Below, in pieces: positions 53,037 to 61,195 of a stretch of 64,000 bases of DNA; positions within the stretch are counted from its first letter, which is position 1, and each line of letters opens with the position of its first letter. The position numbers were made by a program, and so were the translations under genes. The DNA lies in contig NZ_CP022541.1 of the NCBI RefSeq assembly GCF_002237555.1, forward strand, positions 248,001 through 312,000. Reading direction: 5' to 3'. The stretch comes from Antarctobacter heliothermus (GTDB taxonomy: Bacteria > Pseudomonadota > Alphaproteobacteria > Rhodobacterales > Rhodobacteraceae). Under the pieces are notes generated by a model that was given only the letters and a program-made list of their open reading frames with translations, searched no databases and was not told the origin of the DNA.

Positions 53037-54357
53037 GAGCTACTGTCAAATCTGGTGTCCAAGCGATCATCATGCGGCGGCTTGATCCTGGTTTGATGAC
53101 TTGATGCCGTTGACGAAGTCGACGCCTTCAATGACGTCCGCGAGATGATCGAAGCCGCGCAGTTTGCGCCAGCTTTTCTCAGCACATTGGCCGAGCTTGA
53201 ACATCATGTGCAGCATGCCGTCGCGGCTGAGGCACCCTTTGGTGCGCTTGGTTCGGTGTCGGATCGTGGCGAAGGCGCTTTCGATCGGGTTTGACGTCCG
53301 GATGCTCTGCCAGTGCTGAGCCGGGAAATCGTAGAAGGTGAGAAGCTCCTCCCTGTCCTTGATCAGGCATTCGGTGGCCTTGGGATATTTCGCTTCGAAG
53401 GTTTCGATGAACAGATCGAAGGCGGCATGCGCATCCTCGCGTGTCTCGGCCTGCCAAATGTCGTGCAACATCTTCTTGGCTTTGGGCTGGGTTCGCTTGG
53501 GCAGGTAATTCAACACATTGCCAGTCTTGTGCATCCAACAGCGCTGTTGACGCGTGGCAGGACAAATCTCTTCCAGCGCCGCCCAGAACCCCATGGCCCC
53601 GTCGCCGGTGGCCAGTTTGGGGGAGGCAAGGCCGCGGCTTTTCAAGGACAACAACACCTCGCGCCAACTCTGCGTGCTTTCCCGAACGCCGTCCTTGATG
53701 GCGAGAAAATGCTTTTCACCTCGTGCGTTAACGCCAATGACAACCAATACACAAAGCCGGTCATCGGTTCCGCGCAACCCGCTGTAGATACCATCCGCCC
53801 ATTGCGCTTTCAGCCGTGAGACCGTTTTCGCCGAGAACCCGGTGGCATCCGGGCCGAGGAGCATCTTCAGAGCCGCGCCCATCTCACCCGTTGAGATGCC
53901 CTTCAAATACAGCCAGGGCAGCGCGGCGTCGATGGATTTGGCCTTTCGGACATAGGGCGGCACAAGTGCCGAGCGGAACGTCACCGGCTTGCCGTCCTTC
54001 GCGCGCACCTTCGGCACTTTCACCGTGACCGGCCCGATCCCCGTCTGCACGGCCCGCTCAGGGTGATACCCGCTGCGCACAACCGCCGCGCGGTCGTCAG
54101 ATGTCCGGCGCTCGGCAAATTCAGCCAGAAAAGTATCCCTCTCAGCTTCAACAGCGGCCTGGAGAAGTTCCCGAGCCCCTTTTCGCAGAAGATCAGTCAG
54201 AGGGTCCGTGACAGCGTCTCGACCTGAAAATTCGACGATGGTAGTCTCGTCCATGATGGTGGTGCTCCTTTGGTTGGTGGCTTGTGTTGCAACAACAAAC
54301 CAACCAGATGCACCGCCGTCATTCAAACCGCCCGGACACCAGATTCACCCATAGCTC
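53037..54357 (-). mobile_element. IS256-family element with 8-bp target duplication
   Basis: 1321 bp. Ends GAGCTACTGTCAAATCTGG and, inverted, GAGCTATGGGTGAATCTGG. GTCCATTT is duplicated at 53029-53036 and 54358-54365, the 8-bp length normal for IS256. Recent insertion into the right arm. Confidence 0.92.
53070..54254 (-). CDS. IS256-family transposase (MULE domain)
   Basis: 394 residues from MDETTIVEFSGRDAVTDPLT. Contains GIGPVTVKVPKVR, the DDE region VLVVIGVNARGEKHFLAIKD, LATGDGAMGFWAALEE and SNPIESAFATIRHRTKRTKG with the catalytic Glu. Complete. An upstream ATG at 54326 is in frame but lies close to the element end. Confidence 0.92.
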   Translation of the reverse strand: MDETTIVEFSGRDAVTDPLTDLLRKGARELLQAAVEAERDTFLAEFAERRTSDDRAAVVRSGYHPERAVQTGIGPVTVKVPKVRAKDGKPVTFRSALVPPYVRKAKSIDAALPWLYLKGISTGEMGAALKMLLGPDATGFSAKTVSRLKAQWADGIYSGLRGTDDRLCVLVVIGVNARGEKHFLAIKDGVRESTQSWREVLLSLKSRGLASPKLATGDGAMGFWAALEEICPATRQQRCWMHKTGNVLNYLPKRTQPKAKKMLHDIWQAETREDAHAAFDLFIETFEAKYPKATECLIKDREELLTFYDFPAQHWQSIRTSNPIESAFATIRHRTKRTKGCLSRDGMLHMMFKLGQCAEKSWRKLRGFDHLADVIEGVDFVNGIKSSNQDQAAA

Positions 54358-54365
54358 GTCCATTT

Positions 54366-54537
54366 TGTATCGTCCCGGCGGGATAACCGAGGCAGGTAAG
54401 AATCATACCAACAAGGAAACCATTTTCCGACTTTCCGACATTTCCGACGGATTCCAGTCAAGGATACTCAGATGTACTTTGTATCCGCGCGACATTCCTG
54501 ACCCGGTCGGCGCTTTTACCATCATGTTCCGGCCGTC
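54366..54537 (-). repeat. Right arm of the inverted repeat, proximal part
   Basis: Complement of left-arm positions 45932-46110, including the first GTCGGA cluster. On this strand the DUF927-type reading frame has TGG where the left arm has TAG, so it stays open further. Confidence 0.8.
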
Positions 54538-54675
54538 ACCGAATGACAAGAACACCCGCTTCTCAAGTGCATGCGCTGCCTTTCTTGGGTCCATGCTTCC
54601 ATGAATCATGGACCATGTCTCACGTGGCAGAAAAGCAAACTGGTCTTTCCGGAACACCAAAGGTGGCATTGCCAA
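54403..54675 (-). pseudogene. 3' remnant of a second DUF927-type gene
   Basis: Readable end: LVFRKDQFAFLPRETWSMIH, FGDGRNMMVKAPTGSGMSRG, then YKVHLSILD. This is the same C-terminal pattern as in the intact gene at 50719 (FLTREIWDQIF, GDGRNILSKMPTGAGANRGY). Cut at its 5' side by an IS6-type end near 54667. Confidence 0.78.
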
Positions 54676-54735
54676 CTTAACGGCACCGACCTGTAACCGT
54701 CCCCAGGGGAGATTTTCTCGGGAACAAAACCCTGT
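54667..54735 (+). mobile_element. IS6-type terminal remnant
   Basis: GGCATTGCCAACTTAACGGC, then ACCGACCTGTAA and AGGGGAGATTTT closely match the complement of the IS6 end at 39215-39276. Only one end remains. Confidence 0.7.
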
Positions 54736-54849
54736 CGATCCGAAGACCCCCGGACCGCGTCAGCAAGATCTGACGCACCTTGAAAAGGCCTAGCTCAAGG
54801 CCTCGCGTCGGTTTGTGTGTCATCCCATCCCGCAGATCCTTTGAGCGAT

Positions 54850-54900
54850 AGAGTTGACTTATATGCCTCAGAAGTGATCAAAATATGAGGTATAGAAAGG
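54850..54900 (+). promoter_or_regulatory. Promoter/operator region of the fic gene
   Basis: TTGACT (54854-54859) and an inverted repeat TATGCCTCA (54862-54870) / TGAGGTATA (54886-54894) precede the ATG at 54914. The winged helix encoded in the Fic C-terminus could bind it (inference). Confidence 0.45.
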
Positions 54901-54913
54901 ACGTCTATAACTC

Positions 54914-56041
54914 ATGGCTTGGAACTGGACGCTGCCCGGTTGGCCGGATTTCCGGTATGACGCCTCCACTTTGGAGCCGTTTGAGCAGACGTTCCTGCTG
55001 TCGTCCGGAGAAATCCGCGGCGCGGTCCATCATGTCAGCCAGCCGGAGCGCGAGCAACTCCGCATCGAACTGCTCATCGAGGAAGCGATGCAAACGAGCG
55101 CCATCGAGGGTGAAATCCTCGACCGGCTCAGTGTCCAGTCCTCGCTGCGCCGCCATCTAGGCCTCGATCCGGACAGCTACCCTGCCAAACCGCGCGAACA
55201 GGGCGTCGCGGAAATGATGGTCGACGTCTACTCCAGTTTTGCAGAGCCGCTGACCCATGAGACACTGTACCGCTGGCATCGGATGCTCCTGTCCCATGAC
55301 CGTCGGTTGGAAACCATCGGGGCCTACCGACGCCACGCCGAGGCGATGCAAATCGTTTCCGGCCGCCTCGACCGGCCCACGATCCATTTCGAAGCGCCTC
55401 CCTCAGAGCGGGTCATGCCTGAGATGGAGCAATACGCGGATTGGTTCAACAAGACTGGGCCGGGGGGAGCAGAGCCGCTTCCAGCGCTGACGCGCGCAGG
55501 GCTAAGCCATCTCTATTTCGAGAGCATCCACCCATTCGAAGACGGCAACGGCCGCTTGGGTCGCGCCCTCGCTGAAAAGTCGCTGGCGCAGAACATTGGC
55601 CAGCCGACCCTCATCTCGCTCGCCTTCACCATCGAGAAGGAGCGCAAGGCATACTACGACCAGCTCGAGCAGCATCAAAAAACGCTTCAAGTGACCGATT
55701 GGCTCGTCTGGTTCGCGGAAGTTGTCTTGAAGGCCCAACAGGCAACACTCGACCGCGTCGGCTTCTTCATCAGCAAGGCGCACTTCTACGATCGTCACAG
55801 AGACCACTTGAACGAACGCCAGGCCAAGGCCATCGCTCGAATGTTTCGGGAAGGCCCTGGCGGTTTCAAAGGCGGCCTCAGCGCCGACAACTATCTCAAG
55901 ATCACCGGAACTTCACGTGCAACCGCAACCCGCGATCTGCAGGATCTAGTCGAGAAAGGTGCGCTCAGCCGAACTGGAAATCGACGCCATACGAGGTACT
56001 GGTTGAACCTGAATCCACGGGCGGCGAACCAGCTACAATGA
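54914..56041 (+). CDS. Fic-family AMPylase-like protein with N-terminal inhibitory motif
   Basis: 375 residues. N-terminal DUF4172-type region holding the autoinhibitory motif TSAIEGE (61-67), the Fic motif HPFEDGNGRLGRA (206-218) with all catalytic residues, and a C-terminal winged helix (ITGTSRATATRDLQDLVEKG). Such proteins transfer AMP from ATP to target proteins; the SAIEGE glutamate blocks ATP orientation until released. No separate antitoxin gene is needed or seen. Intact. Flanked by IS6 elements. Confidence 0.88.
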   Translation: MAWNWTLPGWPDFRYDASTLEPFEQTFLLSSGEIRGAVHHVSQPEREQLRIELLIEEAMQTSAIEGEILDRLSVQSSLRRHLGLDPDSYPAKPREQGVAEMMVDVYSSFAEPLTHETLYRWHRMLLSHDRRLETIGAYRRHAEAMQIVSGRLDRPTIHFEAPPSERVMPEMEQYADWFNKTGPGGAEPLPALTRAGLSHLYFESIHPFEDGNGRLGRALAEKSLAQNIGQPTLISLAFTIEKERKAYYDQLEQHQKTLQVTDWLVWFAEVVLKAQQATLDRVGFFISKAHFYDRHRDHLNERQAKAIARMFREGPGGFKGGLSADNYLKITGTSRATATRDLQDLVEKGALSRTGNRRHTRYWLNLNPRAANQLQ

Positions 56042-56077
56042 TTGGCGTAGAAGTGAGGCAGTGCGTTCATGGCCTGT

Positions 56078-56788
56078 CTAGGCCGTCAGTTCGCAAGTGT
56101 AGTCGGCCCACAGGGCGAAGGCATCGCTGCGAGCGTGGCGGTATGATCTTGCGGAAAGGAGATGACGTTTTGGGCGAAACAGAGCGGCGGTTTGATCATG
56201 GACCGACAGGAACCGCTGTATCTGACCGGGCGACTTGAACCGACACATTATTTTCTCTCGCCGTCTTGTATGTCTGTGCGAAGCCGCAGCGCGATTGTTC
56301 AGCCCTTTGTGTTGGCGATGCTCGATACCGGGAGCCAGGTCTGCCTTCGCGGCACCGTACGACCGCAACTTGTCCGTGATGATTACGCGCGGCTGGCCCC
56401 AGGTTTTGAACAGTTTCTTGAAAAAGCGCATCGCGGCCACCTTGTTGCGCCGGGGTTGGACCAGGATGTCCAGAACATTGCCGTTTGCATCGACCGCCCG
56501 CCAAAGCCAAATCTTCTTGCCTTTGATCGACACCACGACCTCATCGAGATGCCATTTGTCCGAAGGATGCGGCCTATCCCGCCGGACTTTTGCGGCAAAC
56601 TGGACACCGAAACGCGCCACCCAATCCCGGATCGTTTCGTAAGAAACCGTGATGCCCCGCGCCGCCAGAAGATCTTCAACGTCACGAAGGCTAAGAGCAA
56701 AGCGGTGGTAAGCCCAGACGGCGTAACCGATCACCGAGCGCGGAAAACGGAAGCCCTTCAGACTGGAAAGATCAGACAGATTTAACAT
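56078..56788 (-). CDS. IS6-family transposase, intact
   Basis: 236 residues. HTH (DVEDLLAARGITVSYETIRD), DDE elements WHLDEVVVSI, VIITDKLRSYGAAKADLAPG and NNRAAASHRHTRRREKIMCR. The position usually Glu in NR(x)ESHRPTRRRE reads Ala (NRAAASH), so the catalytic acid may be lost. Different from the IS6 at 38387. Inserted into another IS6 transposase (56798-57190). Confidence 0.82.
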   Translation of the reverse strand: MLNLSDLSSLKGFRFPRSVIGYAVWAYHRFALSLRDVEDLLAARGITVSYETIRDWVARFGVQFAAKVRRDRPHPSDKWHLDEVVVSIKGKKIWLWRAVDANGNVLDILVQPRRNKVAAMRFFKKLFKTWGQPRVIITDKLRSYGAAKADLAPGIEHRQHKGLNNRAAASHRHTRRREKIMCRFKSPGQIQRFLSVHDQTAALFRPKRHLLSARSYRHARSDAFALWADYTCELTA

Positions 56789-56797
56789 GGTTTCGCG

Positions 56798-57190
56798 CTA
56801 CAACGGCAAGGCGGCTTCAACAACCTGACAATGCCCCGCGCGCTTGTCTCGTCTCGATTGCAGGATCTCCTTAAGAACAACGCCGTGTTGGTCGACGGCA
56901 CGCCACAGCCAGTAAGATCGGCCCGCGATCTTCACGACGACTTCGTCTAGGTGCCAGATATCGCTGGGGCGCGGCTGCCGTCGCCGAAGAACGTGGGCGC
57001 TCAGGGGGCCGAACTTGACGGTCCAGCGCCGGATCGTCTCATACGAAACGTCCACGCCACGTGCCAGCATCATCTCCTGGACCTCGCGCAGGCTCAAGTT
57101 GAACCGGACGCAGAGCCAGACAACATGAGCAATGATCCGGGGCGGAAACCAAGGGCGTTTGTAGCTGATTATCTCTGTCTGCATCGGCAT
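56798..57190 (-). pseudogene. 5' part of another IS6-family transposase
   Basis: Readable start MPMQTEIISYKRPWFPPRII, HTH VQEMMLARGVDVSYETIRRW and the first DDE Asp (WHLDEVVVKI). It ends in unrelated codons at about 56815 where the next IS6 begins. Confidence 0.82.
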
Positions 57191-57234
57191 CGCCTAAGAC
57201 GAGATCAATGAATCAGCAACCTCAGGCCCGTTAA

Positions 57235-57441
57235 TGTGACAACACCCTCGGAACGCCGATGCTGGTGGGGCCGCACCTGGGGGTGGTTTTGGCTTTGTTC
57301 ATCACGATCCCCTACGGCAAGTTCGTGCATGGCATCTATCGCTTCGTAGTGCTCGGGCGTCATGTCGAGGAACGCAAAAAAGGGCCGAAAGTGCACCGTC
57401 AGCCCTTTTATCAATCTGTCATAGCGTTTATCGGCCAGTGA
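57235..57441 (+). pseudogene. 3' remnant of a TcuB-like gene
   Basis: Plus-strand translation MLVGPHLGVVLALFITIPYG, KFVHGIYRFVVLGRHVEER, like the last membrane segment of TcuB-type 4Fe-4S proteins of tricarballylate use. The 5' part was removed, presumably by the IS6 elements. It overlaps the end of the convergent synthetase gene by 14 bases. Confidence 0.6.
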
Positions 57442-59590
57442 TCACCAATGCATCCAAGGCTTCGACCTTGTCGTCGAGGCACCACAGCGGATTGACCTCA
57501 AGTGCACGCAGATCCGGGCCTAGCGACAGAGCGGCCTGCGCGACGGCGTGAATGGCTCGCGCTGCTGCAGGGATATCGACCCTTGGTCCGCCCCGCGCCC
57601 CGTCCAGCAGTGGGCTCGCACGCAGTGAGCGCAGCATGTCTTCGACGTCGGATGTAGTGCAGGGCAGGACGCGCAGACCGACATCTTTGAATGTTTCGAT
57701 CCATATTCCGCCTAGACCGGTGGCCAGTGTCGGCCCAAAGGTCGGATCGACGGTGATGCCTGCGTAGAGCTCGACCCCTCGGGGGCGCATTGGGCTGACC
57801 AGCACGCCTTCGACGGATGTGCAAGCGGCGGTTCGGCCTGCTTGAGCAACGGACTCGTATGCGGAACGCACAGCTTCTGGCGTTGCAAGGTTCAGCGCGA
57901 CGCCGCCGATGTCGGATTTATGGGCGATTTCTGCGGCACAGATTTTCAGTACGACCGGATAGCCGAGCTGCTCTGCCGCGGCGACGGCCTCGTCGGAGCT
58001 GTGCACGAGAACGGCGGGAACCAACGGGACGCCGCTGGCCTCCAGCACTGCCCGGCCCGCATGTTCGGACCAAGGCCCGTCGCGGCCTTCTGTGAGATAG
58101 GGCCCCGTCTGTGGCGCTGCGAAAGTCCCCACAGCGCGGGCGGCGTCGCGTGCCGTGTTCCAACGGATGGCGTGGCCGATCGCGGTTAGGCCTAGATCGA
58201 TCCCGCCCAGAATGAAGATGCCGTTGGTCTCAAAAAGCGTTCTGGCGAAAGGTCCGACTTCAAGGCACGACAGGCTGACGGGGCACACCGGTACCGGCGC
58301 GCTGTCCATCATGTCGCGGACGTGCGCCATGCGCGCGGTCTGTTTTTTGGCCTCGGTCGGTTCTGGTTCAAACTGCGGGACCACGTTGAACCCGAGGTAA
58401 AAAACAAAGTCGATGCCGGGATCGCGGCTGACGATTTCGGCCACCACGTCCATCGGAACGGCGGCGGTACCGGTCTTACGGGCGGTGTCGACCGCGGCCG
58501 TGTCCAGCGGGTTTTGGACAGTTGCAAAGCCGGGCAGGTAGTCGCGTAGCGCCTGTTGAGTCTCGGGCGAAAATTCCGGCATGTCGATGCCTTCGTCCGA
58601 AGCGCGGTCCGCGATGATGTCGCAGGCACCGCCGGATGCGGTGACGGCGGCCATGCGGCGGCCCTTCAATTGGACGCCGCTAGCGAAGAGCCCGGCGGTG
58701 ATGATCAGTTCCTCGATGCTACGCACACGGGCGACACCGGCCTGTTTGAGCGCGGCATTGGCCACGGCCTCGTCGCCGGCCACAGCGCCAGTATGGGCCA
58801 GCGCAGACCGTTGCCCCGCCTCTGTCCGCCCGGCCTTGAGCACGACAATCGCCTTGCCCGCGAGCAGAGCGCGCCGCGCAAGGTCCAAAAAGCGCGCGCC
58901 GTCGCGAAACTGTTCCACGAAAAGTGCGATGACGCGCGTGTCCTTGTCAGCGATCAGGTATTCGACGACGTCTGATGTGTCTGTGACGGCTTCGTTTCCC
59001 ATGCAGATGAGTTTGGACAGTCCGATGCCGTGGGCACGGGCGAATTTGAACATCACCGTGGCCAAGGCACCGCTTTGAAGGACCACTGCGACAGGGCCGG
59101 CCTTTGTGCCTGCGGGAATATCCTGACCATAGGCCGATACCCCGTCAGAGACATTCACGAAACCTGGACAATTCGGACCTAGCACGGTGATGCCGTGGGC
59201 GGCGGCAAATTTGGTCAGCTCGGATTGACGTTCGTGATCGCCGGCCTCGCCGAAGCCGGCGGCGATGATCACCGCATGGCGGATCCCGACGCTGGCTGCA
59301 TCCTCCAGGACGCCGGGCACGGCATCTGTGGGAGCCGCAATATAGACAAGGTCGACAGGCTCCGTCAGGTCCCGCAGGGTGCGGATGCAAGGCAGGCCAA
59401 ATACGGTTTCGCGCTTGGGATTGACCGGCACGACCCGGCCGGCAAAGCCGGTGGCCGTGAGGTTGCGGAACACATTCCGCCCCCAATACGAATTTTCAGA
59501 GGCGCCGACCACAGCGATGCTGCGGGGCGAAAAAAAACCGTCTAGACCCGGCGCAAGTCCGGGCATGACAGGGTTGGTCAGTTCGGTCAT
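57428..59590 (-). CDS. NDP-forming acetate/acyl-CoA ligase (ACD type)
   Basis: 720 residues. N-terminal CoA-binding domain (FFSPRSIAVVGASENSYWGR), ligase-CoA domain with VVLQSGALATVMFKFARAHG and a His in the ALAHTGAVAGDEA segment, and a C-terminal ATP-grasp domain (VLKICAAEIAHKSDIGGVAL, VEVNPLW-like LRALEVNPLW). These enzymes make acyl-CoA and ADP/AMP-side products from an acid, or run in reverse. The substrate cannot be read. Last gene of the catabolic row from 62184. Confidence 0.87.
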   Translation of the reverse strand: MTELTNPVMPGLAPGLDGFFSPRSIAVVGASENSYWGRNVFRNLTATGFAGRVVPVNPKRETVFGLPCIRTLRDLTEPVDLVYIAAPTDAVPGVLEDAASVGIRHAVIIAAGFGEAGDHERQSELTKFAAAHGITVLGPNCPGFVNVSDGVSAYGQDIPAGTKAGPVAVVLQSGALATVMFKFARAHGIGLSKLICMGNEAVTDTSDVVEYLIADKDTRVIALFVEQFRDGARFLDLARRALLAGKAIVVLKAGRTEAGQRSALAHTGAVAGDEAVANAALKQAGVARVRSIEELIITAGLFASGVQLKGRRMAAVTASGGACDIIADRASDEGIDMPEFSPETQQALRDYLPGFATVQNPLDTAAVDTARKTGTAAVPMDVVAEIVSRDPGIDFVFYLGFNVVPQFEPEPTEAKKQTARMAHVRDMMDSAPVPVCPVSLSCLEVGPFARTLFETNGIFILGGIDLGLTAIGHAIRWNTARDAARAVGTFAAPQTGPYLTEGRDGPWSEHAGRAVLEASGVPLVPAVLVHSSDEAVAAAEQLGYPVVLKICAAEIAHKSDIGGVALNLATPEAVRSAYESVAQAGRTAACTSVEGVLVSPMRPRGVELYAGITVDPTFGPTLATGLGGIWIETFKDVGLRVLPCTTSDVEDMLRSLRASPLLDGARGGPRVDIPAAARAIHAVAQAALSLGPDLRALEVNPLWCLDDKVEALDALVITGR

Positions 59591-59623
59591 GGCCGGATAT
59601 CCTGTGAAGCCTGAAAGGGAAGG

Positions 59624-60043
59624 TCAGCCCGCAACGGGGCGGAATTTTGGCAAGGTCACATCGTCGGTGACAGCGTCGTAGACGATCTCGACCGGCATAC
59701 CGATGCGAACATCCTGCGGGGCCGGGGTGACGTCGATGATGTTGGACATCATGCGGCAGCCCTCCTCAAGCTCGACCAAGGCGACCACGTAGGGGCAGTC
59801 CTGCTTGAAGTTGCGGTTGCCGGTCTTTTCCACGATCGTCATCGTATAGATGGTGCCGCGCCCGGAAACCGGTTTCCAGGTGAGTGCGCGCGACCCGCAT
59901 GCGGGGCAGTGCGCGCGGGGGTAGAACAGGAACTGATTGCAGTCTTCGCAGCATTGCACCTCGACCGCTTTGCGCCTCAGGCTGTCCCAAAACGGTGCAG
60001 TGACGGGATCGGATTTTGGGAGGGGTTTCGTGTAATCTGTCAT
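59624..60043 (-). CDS. Zn-ribbon OB-fold protein (DUF35)
   Basis: 139 residues: zinc ribbon CCEDCNQFLFYPRAHCPACG, then an OB-fold with GTIYTMTIVEKTG and GMPVEIVYDAVTDDVTLPKF. DUF35 proteins partner with thiolase-like enzymes and often bind their active site, here the gene directly upstream (60047, three bases apart). Confidence 0.88.
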   Translation of the reverse strand: MTDYTKPLPKSDPVTAPFWDSLRRKAVEVQCCEDCNQFLFYPRAHCPACGSRALTWKPVSGRGTIYTMTIVEKTGNRNFKQDCPYVVALVELEEGCRMMSNIIDVTPAPQDVRIGMPVEIVYDAVTDDVTLPKFRPVAG

Positions 60044-60046
60044 CGT

Positions 60047-61195
60047 TCACTCCACCGCCAGAATGGCGGTGCCCGTTGCTGAAAGTTTGCCACCAGTGCC
60101 GTGGACCAGCCCGATCTTGGCGTTTTCGATCTGACGCTGGCCCTGACTGGAAAAACTGCCGCGCAGCTGGCGTACACATTCAATGATTGTAAAAATGCCA
60201 AACATGCCCGGATGCGTATAGGATAGCCCGCCGCCGCTGGTGTTCAGGGCAAGATCGCCCCCCGGAGCAATCCGGCCCCCGCTGACGAAATCGCCGCCTT
60301 CGCCCTTGTTGCAAAAGCCGATGTCTTCCAGAGTGGTCAGCACGGTGTAGGTGAACGAGTCGTAGATTTGCGCGACATCGATGTCGTCATGGGCGACGCC
60401 AGCCATGGCAAAAGCGTCCGGCCCGGAGATCCTGCCGGGCCCCGAGGTCAGGTCGGGCATTTGGCTGATGATCTGGTGATCGTGTCCTTCGCCCCAACCG
60501 ATGACCCGCACGGCGCGCGCATCAAGGTCTTTGGCGCGCTGGGTACTGGTCAGGACCACGGCACCCGCGGCATCGGTCACGAGGCAGCAATCCAGCTTGC
60601 GGAACGGCCAGCTGATTATGGGCGACGCCATTACATCGTCGATGCTCAACGGATCGCGTTTGAAGGCGCGTTCGTTCAACTGCGCCCATTTGCGCGCGGC
60701 GACGGCAATTTCCGCGAGCTGTTCGTGCGTTGTTCCATACTGATGCATGTGGCGGGCGCAAGCCATTGCATAGGCGCCCGGCGCGCCGGGCATGCCGTAG
60801 GGGTGTTCGAACTGGCCCTCCATGCCTTGCGGGCTGGACCCGGAGGCGGGCAGGCCGATGCCGGAGCGTCCGCTTTCGCCGTGCACGATCAGGGCGACCT
60901 CGATGCGGCCAGATGCAATCGCCGCGGCCGCATGGCCCAGATGCACCACAAAGGACGATCCACCCACATGGGTGCCATCGAAATAGCGCGGCTGGATGCC
61001 CAGGTATTCTGCTACCTCGGTGGTTCGGAAACCGGCCGTGAACAACCCGTCCACGTCCTTGAGGGTCAATCCGGCATCGGTCAGGGCATTGAGCGACGCT
61101 TCCCCCTGAAGCTGAAGTGTGGATTTGTCTGGCACAATGCCGATATCGTCGCTTTCCGCGACACCGACAACGGCGGCCTGTCTTGCGTCGTTCAT
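60047..61195 (-). CDS. Thiolase-like acyl-CoA acetyltransferase (SCP2 type)
   Basis: 382 residues from MNDARQAAVVGVAESDDIGI. Family features: FTAGFRTTEVAEYLGIQPRY, VGGSSFVVHLGHAAAAIASG, VAQIYDSFTYTVLTTLEDIG, LNTSGGGLSYTHPGMFG and VHGTGGKLSATGTAIL. The usual nucleophilic Cys position reads Ser (VGGSSF), as common in DUF35-partnered thiolase-like proteins, so it may act as a lyase rather than a thiolase. The ATG overlaps the SDR stop by four bases. Confidence 0.85.
   Translation of the reverse strand: MNDARQAAVVGVAESDDIGIVPDKSTLQLQGEASLNALTDAGLTLKDVDGLFTAGFRTTEVAEYLGIQPRYFDGTHVGGSSFVVHLGHAAAAIASGRIEVALIVHGESGRSGIGLPASGSSPQGMEGQFEHPYGMPGAPGAYAMACARHMHQYGTTHEQLAEIAVAARKWAQLNERAFKRDPLSIDDVMASPIISWPFRKLDCCLVTDAAGAVVLTSTQRAKDLDARAVRVIGWGEGHDHQIISQMPDLTSGPGRISGPDAFAMAGVAHDDIDVAQIYDSFTYTVLTTLEDIGFCNKGEGGDFVSGGRIAPGGDLALNTSGGGLSYTHPGMFGIFTIIECVRQLRGSFSSQGQRQIENAKIGLVHGTGGKLSATGTAILAVE

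Noticed and set aside
45932..54537. A complete prophage
   Set aside because: No capsid, portal, terminase, tail or integrase genes were seen; only DUF927, nuclease and protease genes.
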